NCBI GenBank assembly: GCA_964588335.1
Contig: CAZPOV010000017.1
Span: 1 to 64,000 of the forward strand
DNA from: JAGQZY01 sp964588335
GTDB taxonomy: Bacteria > Bdellovibrionota > Bdellovibrionia > Bdellovibrionales > JAGQZY01
Direction of reading: 5' to 3'
Length of the DNA: 64,000 nucleotides
The translations under genes and the position numbers were made by a program. Positions 1-7,778 of the stretch are shown here, one piece after another (position 1 is the first letter of the stretch; every line of letters starts with the position of its first letter). The notes under the pieces are model-generated. The model made no database searches and was not told the origin of the DNA. It saw nothing but the letters and a program-made list of their open reading frames with translations.

Positions 1-641
1 CGCACCGACCGTCGCAGGCCGCCAGTGATTTCCAGTGGAGACAGAGTCTTTATACTGCGGTCTAAGAGTTGACGACCATTGCGCGTAAAAATCTTATGTT
101 TCCCTAGAATCTCTAGATCATAACCGGAACTGGTGCGAGTCAGAACAGCACCACCACCAACACTTTCACCAGAGTAATCAGCATGATCGGCACTTGATAC
201 CAGCAGCTGACCATTGCGCGGCCCCACCAACTCATACTCGTAAGTTCGCGCCACTTGATGACCAACGGCCGTCATCGAACAGTCGTTTTCGCTGTAATCC
301 AGATCGATCTGTCCACTGGCCACAACTTTTCCACGATAGCCCGTGCAATCACTAAAGGTTGAAGACTTCAATCCCTCATCACAAACTTTCAGAACAGGAC
401 GAATGCAGCCCGCGGCATAGGCTTTCGGGAATAAAATCTCATCCATCATTTCTGGATAGGATTTTTGACTGTTTACCGAATAGGACTCCCCTTCTTGATC
501 ATCGAGAATTGCACTCATCGTTGTTACGGCATCCTCAACGGAGGTTGAGAGTGATTCATCCGTCGTCGAGGCGACATTGTCACGCATTCCACAGTTAACG
601 ACCAGTAAACCTGACAGAACTAAGACCATCCATTGCTTCAT
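1..641 (-). CDS. Putative lipoprotein, 3' end cut by window edge
   Basis: An open reading frame of 213 codons runs off the left edge with no stop. It starts at an ATG preceded by a good ribosome binding site (AGGAG, 6 bases upstream). The N terminus is a short signal peptide ending in LLVVNC, so Cys17 is a plausible but non-canonical lipid-attachment site. A Ser/Thr/Asp-rich linker follows, then a domain with three further cysteines (CIRPVLKVC and DC near residues 70-85) and a beta-rich segment. I do not recognise the family. The neighbour at 779-1417 is on the same strand but about 137 bases away, so it is probably a separate transcription unit. Confidence 0.75.
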   Translation of the reverse strand, partial: MKQWMVLVLSGLLVVNCGMRDNVASTTDESLSTSVEDAVTTMSAILDDQEGESYSVNSQKSYPEMMDEILFPKAYAAGCIRPVLKVCDEGLKSSTFSDCTGYRGKVVASGQIDLDYSENDCSMTAVGHQVARTYEYELVGPRNGQLLVSSADHADYSGESVGGGAVLTRTSSGYDLEILGKHKIFTRNGRQLLDRSIKTLSPLEITGGLRRSV

Positions 642-778
642 TGTATTCTCCTTGTAAAAAGTATTCCTGTTACAGAGGGAAAACGCTGACAATGACAAAA
701 AGTTGCGGATCAAAATAAAATTTTAAATAGCTGAAATCACTTATGTATTTTATGGCCATCTGAAAATTTTGGGATTTA

Positions 779-1417
779 TCAGAAATCGGTCTCAGACTGG
801 GGCACCAGTATCGCGCGCACCGGCGACGCATCGGCCGCTTTCAGGCGCAGAGGCAAGGCGCTTAAATGATAAAGACCATCTGGAGTGTCCTTGAGAACCA
901 CCCCTTCAAGAATTGCCATATTGTGTTTATGAATTTTTTTATGGGCCAGCAACTCTTTACAGTCAAACAAATCCACAGAAGGCGTATCAATCCCAATCAA
1001 CAAAACCTGTTTTTCGGCTAAGGTATCCACCAGGTCTTCCGAAAGTGCTGAAAAATCATTATTCCAATTTTCAGGATCAGGAAAGCTTAATGTTTTCAAT
1101 AAAACTCGTGGCGCCTCAATGTTTTGGGTTTGCAAATCCTGCCATTGAATTCGTTGTCCTTTCGGAGTCCGAACCGATATCACTTGGCAAGGGCCCCAGT
1201 AATAGTGCAAAGAGCGTTCAGCAATCCCCTCACTTTGTGCCGCATAGTGATTGGGCGCATCGGTGTGAGCTCCCAGATGCAAAGTTGTGGTCATTTTCGA
1301 CAGTCCCAAATGATCGCCGCCGTCGGTATCCATCAGAACCTCGCGACTGTAAGGGGTGTCGCCGGGCCACACCCCAATGGTCTCAGAAATCAGAGGGCTT
1401 ATGTCGATCAACTTCAT
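779..1417 (-). CDS. kynB: Cyclase family protein, kynurenine formamidase (arylformamidase)-like
   Basis: This 212-residue protein fits the cyclase/KynB family, whose bacterial members hydrolyse N-formyl-L-kynurenine to kynurenine and formate in tryptophan degradation. The metal-binding signature HLGAHTDAPNH is present (His47, His51, Asp53, His57), and the length matches KynB (about 205-215). The N terminus (DISPLI, then VWPGDTP) is typical of KynB rather than of more distant cyclases. The start overlaps the stop of the upstream peroxiredoxin gene (ATGA), so the two are co-transcribed and translationally coupled. No kynA or kynU is in the window, so the exact substrate is inferred from family resemblance only. 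A general cyclase or amidohydrolase role is the alternative. Confidence 0.85.
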   Translation of the reverse strand: MKLIDISPLISETIGVWPGDTPYSREVLMDTDGGDHLGLSKMTTTLHLGAHTDAPNHYAAQSEGIAERSLHYYWGPCQVISVRTPKGQRIQWQDLQTQNIEAPRVLLKTLSFPDPENWNNDFSALSEDLVDTLAEKQVLLIGIDTPSVDLFDCKELLAHKKIHKHNMAILEGVVLKDTPDGLYHLSALPLRLKAADASPVRAILVPQSETDF

Positions 1418-1890
1418 TCCATTCCTTTAACAAAGTCTAAAACTTCATCCACGTGCCCAGGAACTTTGACTTTTCGCCATTCTTTGACCAACTTGCCAGT
1501 TTCGTCGATCACAAATGTGCTACGGACAATACCCATCATTTTTTTACCATACATATTCTTTTCTTTAATCACATCGAAGATCTGGCAAAGTGTTTCATCT
1601 TCATCACTGATCAATTCAAACGGAAATTTGTATTTTTCTTTGAACTTTTCATGGGATTTCAGTGAATCTCGAGAAACACCAAAGATCTCAGCGCCCTGGC
1701 GTTTAAATTTCTTATAATTATCGCGAAACGCCTCGCCCTCTTTGGTACAGCCAGGTGTACTGTCTTTTGGATAAAAATAGAGAATGACTTTTTTGCCCTT
1801 GAGCTTGGTCATTTGAACTTGGGTGTCGCTTGTTGCAGGAAGCTTGAAGGCCGGGACTTTCTTTCCGACTGTCGCTGTTTTCAGAGCCAT
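1414..1890 (-). CDS. bcp: Thioredoxin-dependent peroxiredoxin, Bcp/PrxQ type
   Basis: This 158-residue cytoplasmic peroxidase reduces hydrogen peroxide and organic hydroperoxides using thioredoxin or a similar reductant. The active-site block FYPKDSTPGCT carries the peroxidatic cysteine Cys48 with the conserved Pro41 and Thr45. The usual PrxQ resolving cysteine five residues later is absent (the residue is Ala/Glu context, TKEGEAF), and there is none at the alternative helix-3 site. The only other cysteine is Cys102 (LCQIFDV). It may therefore work as a 1-Cys enzyme or use Cys102. The start has a GGAG site at good spacing. A TATAAT-like -10 lies at 1922-1927 on the minus strand. The gene leads a two-gene operon with the cyclase. 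Confidence 0.93.
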   Translation of the reverse strand: MALKTATVGKKVPAFKLPATSDTQVQMTKLKGKKVILYFYPKDSTPGCTKEGEAFRDNYKKFKRQGAEIFGVSRDSLKSHEKFKEKYKFPFELISDEDETLCQIFDVIKEKNMYGKKMMGIVRSTFVIDETGKLVKEWRKVKVPGHVDEVLDFVKGME

Positions 1891-1921
1891 GGCTACTCTC
1901 CTTTATGGTCCGTTTTCGGCG

Positions 1922-1927
1922 ATTATA
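1922..1927 (-). promoter_or_regulatory. Candidate -10 box for bcp-kynB
   Basis: The minus strand reads TATAAT here, about 32 bases before the bcp start codon. No convincing -35 is seen at 16-18 bases. It lies back to back with the promoter of the divergent methyltransferase gene. Confidence 0.45.
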
Positions 1928-1952
1928 CGACCATTCCCAAGCTTTAGAACTG

Positions 1953-1980
1953 TTGACGGGCCGCTTCTTTTGCCTATACT
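1953..1980 (+). promoter_or_regulatory. Sigma70-like promoter of the Rsm22-type gene
   Basis: TTGACG at 1953-1958 and TATACT at 1975-1980 are separated by 16 bases, a near-consensus pair. Transcription would be expected to start near 1986-1988, only a few bases before the ATG at 1991, which predicts a leaderless or nearly leaderless messenger. Confidence 0.6.
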
Positions 1981-1990
1981 GGTAGCGAGC

Positions 1991-3001
1991 ATGCAAAAAT
2001 ACCATCTCCCTGCCCCTGTGGCCCCTTGGATTGATCAAAAATTGAAAGCTTTGGGTTTCCAACTCAATCAGAGCCAGAGTCTTGCTGAAAGCATCCTGAA
2101 TGTTTCCAATGATTACCAAGAAGTGGCCTCAACAACGCCTTGGACCGATCGCAACACCTATGCCGCCTACCTGGCCTACTTTTTGCCATTGAACTTTATC
2201 CGAACCCTGAAGGTGATGGATGAGGCCAAACGCTGGGGTTTTTTTGACACCATAAAGGAAGTGGTCGATTACGGTTGTGGCCCCGGTACCACCACAAAGG
2301 CGTTACTTCTTGATGGTGATATCAATATCCGTCGGTTTCACGGTGTTGATCTTTATGACGACCTCAAATTGCTTTACATGGACACTTTAGGAGCTCAAGC
2401 AAGCCTTAGCTTCGGACGACAGATGCCGAAAGTGAAAGGCGAAGGAAGCTTGCTCGTCGCTTCTTATGCCCTCAATGAGACCAAAGACATTCCAGCCTGG
2501 CTTTTTGACTTTGAAAAAGTCATGATCTTAGAGCCTTCAACCAAACAAGCTTTTCCCAAACTCTTACAAATACGCCAAAAACTTTTAGACAATGGCTATG
2601 ACATTGTCGCGCCTTGTCCTCACGTTCACACCTGCCCGCTATCAACTTCAAAAAAGGATTGGTGCCATGATCGGGTTTATTGGCAGCAGCCCGAGTGGTT
2701 CCAAAAACTTGAAAACAGCCTGCCCATTAAAAACCACTCTCTGACTTTCTCCTATTTGCTGGCTAGTCGGACACCGCACCCGCAACCCAATTTTGGACGC
2801 ATTGTTGGCGATGCTCAAATTGAAAAAGGCAAAACCCGCTGGATGATCTGTCAGGGACCAGAACGGGAATTTCTTAGCTTCCTCAAGCGACAAGGCAAGG
2901 CTCCACTGATTTATCGCGGCGACCGCGTGCAATTGAGTGAATTTGAAAAACGTGGCGATGACATTCGATTTGAACTCAAGAATTTTAAAAAACTAGAATA
3001 G
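1991..3001 (+). CDS. Rsm22-type small-subunit ribosome-associated methyltransferase-like protein
   Basis: A 336-residue protein with a class I SAM-binding motif (DYGCGPGT, residues 93-100) and a cysteine cluster typical of the Rsm22/METTL17 family: Cys209 (APCPH), Cys215 (CPL), Cys225 (DWCH) and a later Cys287 (MICQG). In mitochondrial members these cysteines bind a [4Fe-4S] cluster and the protein assists small-subunit ribosome assembly. The open frame extends upstream to 1823, but that part would overlap bcp. The ATG at 1991 lies directly after a strong promoter and begins the conserved part, so I chose it. There is no clear ribosome binding site. The gene is divergent from bcp and convergent with the LysM lipoprotein gene. 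Confidence 0.88.
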   Translation: MQKYHLPAPVAPWIDQKLKALGFQLNQSQSLAESILNVSNDYQEVASTTPWTDRNTYAAYLAYFLPLNFIRTLKVMDEAKRWGFFDTIKEVVDYGCGPGTTTKALLLDGDINIRRFHGVDLYDDLKLLYMDTLGAQASLSFGRQMPKVKGEGSLLVASYALNETKDIPAWLFDFEKVMILEPSTKQAFPKLLQIRQKLLDNGYDIVAPCPHVHTCPLSTSKKDWCHDRVYWQQPEWFQKLENSLPIKNHSLTFSYLLASRTPHPQPNFGRIVGDAQIEKGKTRWMICQGPEREFLSFLKRQGKAPLIYRGDRVQLSEFEKRGDDIRFELKNFKKLE

Positions 3002-3004
3002 CCG

Positions 3005-3040
3005 ACGCAGGTGATGCTGTGAGTGCGATTATACCTGCGT
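3005..3040. repeat. Inverted repeat between convergent genes
   Basis: ACGCAGGT (3005-3012) and ACCTGCGT (3033-3040) are perfectly complementary, with 20 bases between them. The element spans the 27-base gap of a convergent gene pair and the last codons of the minus-strand gene. It lacks a T-run, so terminator function is uncertain. Confidence 0.4.
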
Positions 3041-4633
3041 GTATTCAAGACTGGCCGGTGTCATACCGGTGGCATCTTTGCGCTTCTTAATTTGAATAGC
3101 CACCAACCCGGCACCCGCCATGATCAGCAAAGCAATGGCTCCGATGGATAATAACGACCCATTGTTTTCAACCGGTTGAACCGCCGCTTGCTGAGGTGGT
3201 GGAATCGGAGCTTCTTCAACACCGTCTTCTGGAAACGGTTCGATGTCTGGCACCGGCTCGGGCTCAAGTGTGGGATCTGGGCCACCGACTTGGGCTTCCG
3301 GCAGAGGCGGCTCAGGTGGCAGTTCGGTTTCCTGAAAGGGGTCATTGACAGTCCCGGCACTCATCGGATCATCTTCAATGGGATCCGATGGAGGATACTC
3401 TTCAGGACTGGTGGTATCAGCGATTTCCAGCTGAGGTTTACTTTCATTACCAGTCCAATACTTCAATTCCATTCCCGAAGGTAAAATGGTTTTTGAATCC
3501 ACCTGAGGATTGATCGCCCAAATCTCCTTCCAACCTTCAGAAAAGCCAAGAAGCTTGGTACCAAGGCGACGCATATTATCGGCATTCTTGGTCTTGTAAA
3601 ACTGTGGCGGCAATCCAATATCATCGTAGTAAAACTTTAGATTGGTGCGGTCATCCGATCGGTTGGGAGAGTTGTAATAAACTTTATCACCCGGATCGAT
3701 GCCTTTTTCTAAATGAACGTTGTCAGCCAACATTTCTTTGGATCGGTCTTCATTGTAAATTTTCTGGCTGATACTTCCCAAAGTGTCATCAGGTCTTGCG
3801 ATGTAAACCGCGTTCATTAAGCGCTCGTTGCGATAAAAGGGATCGGTCTTTATTTTTACAACTGGAACCCAATTCTGTTCATCAGGCATTTCACCATCAT
3901 CCAATGGCACAATTGGATCGGCCATACCCAGGTCATCTTGTGGAATGGTAGGCTCTATGGGATCCGGCAGGTCCATTAACTCTTGAGTCTCACTGGTGAT
4001 CAACGGACCGTTGGATGGAGGCAATGGTCCTCCCATGCTCTGACCTGGAGGAACAGTTTCAGACCCTGGAGGCGGGTTGCTACCGATAACCTCTTCAGGG
4101 AATTGCGGCTTGGCGTTTTCGGTGATGGGATAGTCCTCGCCCTGTTTATTTAATTCTTTAGCTAAAGACTCTTCACTTTGTGCAAATGGGTCTTTCTCCC
4201 CGCCTTGCTCCAATTCATTGAATTCATCAAACTCATTAAATTCATCAAACTCGTTTTCGGCAACCTGACCCCCATCAGAAAATTCTTCGTCACTGAAATC
4301 TTCGTCAGAAAAATCCTCATCGGCGAACTCATCATCAAAACCTTCATCAGAAAACTCGTCATCAAACTCACCGCCTTCGTTGAACTCCTCATCCAGCTCA
4401 GCGAGGCTATCATCGCCTTCATCCACCACATCTAAAAGATCCTCTTCCGCAAAATCATCAAGACCTTCAATATCATCAGCTAAGGGATCCGAGTCTCCTC
4501 CCATGGATTCCAGTTCTTCTTCTAAAACCGAAACGTCCTCGTCTTCGCTGGAGGTACAAGAGATTTGACTCAGTGGTAGAGCAACAAACAAAACAAAAAA
4601 GATAAAATATCGGAGTGGCGAACGAAAAGTCAT
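3029..4633 (-). CDS. Acidic-repeat lipoprotein with LysM-like domain and C-terminal membrane helix
   Basis: This 534-residue protein starts with a signal peptide and lipobox LSQISC (Cys26). Residues 27-180 are extremely acidic and repetitive, built on short units such as DEFSDE and DEFNEFDEF. A proline-rich linker follows. Residues 275-325 resemble a LysM peptidoglycan-binding repeat (RPDDTLGSISQKIYNED, then DPGDKVYYNSPN). A second Pro/Glu-rich stretch leads to a hydrophobic helix at about 493-515, followed by a basic KKRK tail. Having both a lipid anchor and a C-terminal membrane helix suggests a protein that bridges two membranes or is anchored twice in one. It recalls FimV-like polar or envelope-organising proteins, but no family is recognised with certainty. 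Confidence 0.85.
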   Translation of the reverse strand: MTFRSPLRYFIFFVLFVALPLSQISCTSSEDEDVSVLEEELESMGGDSDPLADDIEGLDDFAEEDLLDVVDEGDDSLAELDEEFNEGGEFDDEFSDEGFDDEFADEDFSDEDFSDEEFSDGGQVAENEFDEFNEFDEFNELEQGGEKDPFAQSEESLAKELNKQGEDYPITENAKPQFPEEVIGSNPPPGSETVPPGQSMGGPLPPSNGPLITSETQELMDLPDPIEPTIPQDDLGMADPIVPLDDGEMPDEQNWVPVVKIKTDPFYRNERLMNAVYIARPDDTLGSISQKIYNEDRSKEMLADNVHLEKGIDPGDKVYYNSPNRSDDRTNLKFYYDDIGLPPQFYKTKNADNMRRLGTKLLGFSEGWKEIWAINPQVDSKTILPSGMELKYWTGNESKPQLEIADTTSPEEYPPSDPIEDDPMSAGTVNDPFQETELPPEPPLPEAQVGGPDPTLEPEPVPDIEPFPEDGVEEAPIPPPQQAAVQPVENNGSLLSIGAIALLIMAGAGLVAIQIKKRKDATGMTPASLEYTQV

Positions 4634-4710
4634 AGGCTATTTTATCTATATATGCGCCATCGAACACGCATTTCCTGAAGGGACTAGACTTTGATGGCGG
4701 GGACTAAGGT

Positions 4711-5655
4711 CTATGTGCTCCGGATTTTCTCAAAAAACTGATCAACGCCATCAATCGGATTGCACTGCCCGGCCTCGATCTGTTGCTGAAACTTTTCAAA
4801 GGCGACCTTCATTGGACCGTCTTGCAGCAAACGTTTTTTGAACTCCGACTGCAGCAATGATTGAAACCAAAACAACGCCACATCCTTGCGCGCACTAAAA
4901 TCAAAGCTTTTAAAGATCTCATGATAGTGATCAAGAATTTCAGGAACTCCCGTGCCTTTTAAGCCTGAAGCTGAAAAAACTTTGACGTCCGAGCCACGCA
5001 TAATTTTTAGGGCGGCAAGATACTGTTGGCGAGTGGTGTTAACAAGGTCACGATCACGGTCGGCCTTATTGACGACAATCAAATCCACATACTCCAAGAT
5101 TCCCTTTTTTATTCCCTGCAGTTCATCTCCAGCCCCTGGCTGAGAGATTAAGGTAAAAATGTCCACCATTCGACTTAAATCAATTTCCGACTGTCCGACT
5201 CCCACCGACTCCACCAAAATCCACTGGTACCCAGCGGCTTCGCACAATTGAATGACGCCAGGCAAACTGGAAGTGACTCCTCCCAGATGACCCCGGGTGG
5301 GCGACGGACGTACAAAGGCCTCTTGCTTCCGACTGAGCTCCTCCATGCGCGTTTTATCTCCAAGGATGCTGCCGCCGGTAACCTGACTTGAAGGATCCAC
5401 AGCCAGAACCGCCACTCGATAACCTTGGTTGACCAGTTCCAATCCTAACTTTTCAATGAAGGTACTTTTACCGACGCCGGGAGGTCCCGAAAACCCCAAA
5501 CGGAAGGTTTGCGAATCAAGCTTGGGAAGGCTGTTTAGAATCTCTTTTCCTGCATCCCAATCATCGGTTCTTTGACTCTCAAGCAAGGTGATGGCTTTGG
5601 CGAGTGTTGTGGTATTACCACTGGTGAGGCCCTTGACCCATTCGGCAGTCTGCAC
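4711..5655 (-). CDS. meaB: Methylmalonyl-CoA mutase-associated GTPase MeaB
   Basis: A G3E-family GTPase that protects and loads the adenosylcobalamin cofactor of methylmalonyl-CoA mutase. Visible motifs are the Walker A/G1 loop GPPGVGKS (residues 57-64 from the chosen start), the VESVGVGQSE segment and the G4 motif NKAD. The C-terminal helical dimerisation arm is present, and the length (314) is normal. I chose the GTG at 5655 because AGAGGG sits six bases ahead of it. A TTG at 5661, overlapping the mutB stop, is the alternative. It is the last gene of the mutA-mutB-meaB operon, so function is supported by both sequence and context. Confidence 0.96.
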   Translation of the reverse strand: MQTAEWVKGLTSGNTTTLAKAITLLESQRTDDWDAGKEILNSLPKLDSQTFRLGFSGPPGVGKSTFIEKLGLELVNQGYRVAVLAVDPSSQVTGGSILGDKTRMEELSRKQEAFVRPSPTRGHLGGVTSSLPGVIQLCEAAGYQWILVESVGVGQSEIDLSRMVDIFTLISQPGAGDELQGIKKGILEYVDLIVVNKADRDRDLVNTTRQQYLAALKIMRGSDVKVFSASGLKGTGVPEILDHYHEIFKSFDFSARKDVALFWFQSLLQSEFKKRLLQDGPMKVAFEKFQQQIEAGQCNPIDGVDQFFEKIRST

Positions 5656-5657
5656 AA

Positions 5658-7778
5658 TCAACCCTCTAACAGTTTCAAAAGTTCTAAAACAGCTTCTGAT
5701 ATAACAGTTCCTGGTCCAAACACCGCAGCGGCCCCCAAGTCTTGCAATTTCTTATAGTCTTGCGGAGGAACAACGCCGCCCACAACCACCAACATATCAT
5801 CCCGCTGCAAACGCTTGAGCTCTTTTCTGACAGCCGGCACCAGGTGTAAATGACCTGCAGCCAGACTCGAGACTCCCAAAATGTGAACATCATTTTCAAC
5901 CGCTTGTTTGGCCGATTCTTCAGGGGTTTGGAATAAGGGACCGATATCAACATCAAAACCTAAATCGGCAAAGGCTGTGGCCACCACTTTTTGACCTCGA
6001 TCATGACCATCTTGCCCCATCTTGGCGAGCAGAATTCGCGGCGGTCGCCCTGTTTCTTTGGTGAACGATTGAACTTTTTCTCGGGCCTTTTTGAAACTTT
6101 CCACGTCATCTTTCATTTCAGATTGATAAACTCCCGTTAAGCTTTGAACCTTGGCCTGGTGCCGACCAAAGACTTTTTCCATCGCCAAACTCATTTCACC
6201 GAGAGTGGCTTGTGCTCGCGCACACTCAACACAGGCTTGCAATAAATTGTCTCCTGACTCGGCAGCGGCGGTCAAACGCTTTAAACTGGTTTCCACACGC
6301 TGAGGATCCCGCTTGTCTTTTAACAGTTTCAATTGCTTGATTTGCTTGTCTCGGACATCTTGATTATCAACCTGCAACACCGGGATCGATTCGTTGTTGG
6401 GGTTCGGATAGCAGTTCACTCCGACCACAGGTTGGGCTTTCGAATCAATACGAGCCTGAGTTCGAGCTGCAGCCTCTTCAATTTTTAACTTTGGCAGTCC
6501 TTGCTCAATGGCTTTCGACATTCCACCCAGTTCATCAATTTCGGCAATGTGTTTTTTGGCCTTGGCGATAATTTCAGAAGTTAAATTTTCTATAAAATAA
6601 CTCCCTCCAAAAGGATCAATAAAGTCACACAATCCAACTTCGTTTTGCAAAAACAATTGGGTGTTCCGAGCTATCCTGGCACTGAAGTCAGTTGGCAGAG
6701 CCAACGCCTCATCCAGTGAGTTGGTATGCAAGGACTGAGTTCCACCGAAAGTTGCTGCCATCGCCTCAATGCAAGTTCGAGTCACATTGTTAAAAACATC
6801 TTTGGCCGTTAAACTCCAACCAGAGGTCTGACAATGGGTCCGCAAACACGACGATTTCGACGACTGAGGCTTAAAAGGTTGCATGAGCTCATGCCACAAG
6901 TTGCGGGCTGCCCGCAACTTGGCCACCTCAAGGTAAAAATTCATTCCCATAGCAAAGAAAAAGGAAAGACGTGGTGCAAAGCGATCCACTTCTAAACCCG
7001 CAGCCACACCGGTTTTTACATATTCAATTCCGTCAGCCAAGGTGTAAGCCAACTCGAGATCGGGCGTCGCCCCGGCCTCTTGCATGTGGTACCCGGAAAT
7101 ACTGATCGAATTGAATTTTGGCATATACTCAGAGGTGTATTTGAAAATATCAGCGATGATTCGCATCGAATGTTCAGGCGGATAGATGTAGGTGTTTCGC
7201 ACCATAAACTCTTTCAGAATATCATTTTGGATGGTTCCAGAAAGATCTTTTTGAGCCACGCCTTGTTCTTCAGCAGCGACAATGTAGAGCGCTAACACCG
7301 GCAAAACGGCACCGTTCATTGTCATCGAAACACTCATTTTATCGAGAGGAATACCCTGAAACAGGGTTCTCATATCCATGATCGAATCAACCGCCACTCC
7401 GGCCATACCGACGTCGGCTTGCACACGTTCGTGGTCCGAGTCATAGCCTCGGTGTGTGGCTAAATCAAAAGCCACGGATAAGCCTTTTTGGCCGGCTGCC
7501 AAATTGCGACGATAAAAAGCATTGCTATCTTCGGCGGTAGAGAATCCGGCGTACTGCCGAACTGTCCAGGGCCGAGTGCTGTACATGCTGGGATAAGGAC
7601 CACGTAAAAAAGGCGCAAAGCCTGGCAACGATTCCTTAGCTTGAAAAGCCTGACAATCGTCTTTTTGATAATAACTTTTGTAGTTAAGCCCCTCTGGAGA
7701 AACCCAAGTCGTGACTTTTGGCTCTGCAACCGGTGCCGCTGGCTGCCAAGCCATTTGAGAAAAATCCATTTTAGCCAT
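5658..7778 (-). CDS. mutB: Methylmalonyl-CoA mutase, large (catalytic) subunit
   Basis: This subunit carries out the adenosylcobalamin-dependent interconversion of (R)-methylmalonyl-CoA and succinyl-CoA, linking propionyl-CoA from odd-chain lipid, Val, Ile and Met breakdown to the TCA cycle. The N-terminal substrate-binding TIM barrel has the family blocks GQKGLSVAFDLATHRGYDSD and RTHCQTSGWSLT. The C-terminal cobalamin domain has the DxHxxG motif (GQDGHDRG, Asp591 to Gly596 in a 707-residue numbering), whose His replaces the lower cobalt ligand. The length is that of the catalytic subunit. ATG at 7778 fits the GGAGG site best, and its A is shared with the TGA stop of mutA. No frameshift or missing key residue is seen. 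Confidence 0.98.
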   Translation of the reverse strand: MAKMDFSQMAWQPAAPVAEPKVTTWVSPEGLNYKSYYQKDDCQAFQAKESLPGFAPFLRGPYPSMYSTRPWTVRQYAGFSTAEDSNAFYRRNLAAGQKGLSVAFDLATHRGYDSDHERVQADVGMAGVAVDSIMDMRTLFQGIPLDKMSVSMTMNGAVLPVLALYIVAAEEQGVAQKDLSGTIQNDILKEFMVRNTYIYPPEHSMRIIADIFKYTSEYMPKFNSISISGYHMQEAGATPDLELAYTLADGIEYVKTGVAAGLEVDRFAPRLSFFFAMGMNFYLEVAKLRAARNLWHELMQPFKPQSSKSSCLRTHCQTSGWSLTAKDVFNNVTRTCIEAMAATFGGTQSLHTNSLDEALALPTDFSARIARNTQLFLQNEVGLCDFIDPFGGSYFIENLTSEIIAKAKKHIAEIDELGGMSKAIEQGLPKLKIEEAAARTQARIDSKAQPVVGVNCYPNPNNESIPVLQVDNQDVRDKQIKQLKLLKDKRDPQRVETSLKRLTAAAESGDNLLQACVECARAQATLGEMSLAMEKVFGRHQAKVQSLTGVYQSEMKDDVESFKKAREKVQSFTKETGRPPRILLAKMGQDGHDRGQKVVATAFADLGFDVDIGPLFQTPEESAKQAVENDVHILGVSSLAAGHLHLVPAVRKELKRLQRDDMLVVVGGVVPPQDYKKLQDLGAAAVFGPGTVISEAVLELLKLLEG

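Noticed and set aside
1124..1717. 197-residue plus-strand ORF
   Set aside because: It lies antisense to the well-supported kynB and bcp genes and has a low-complexity, non-protein-like composition.
6840..6900. Possible frameshift in mutB near the RTHCQTSGWS block
   Set aside because: The text before the block (FKPQSSKSSCL) differs from common homologues but stays in frame, and the conserved blocks on both sides are intact.
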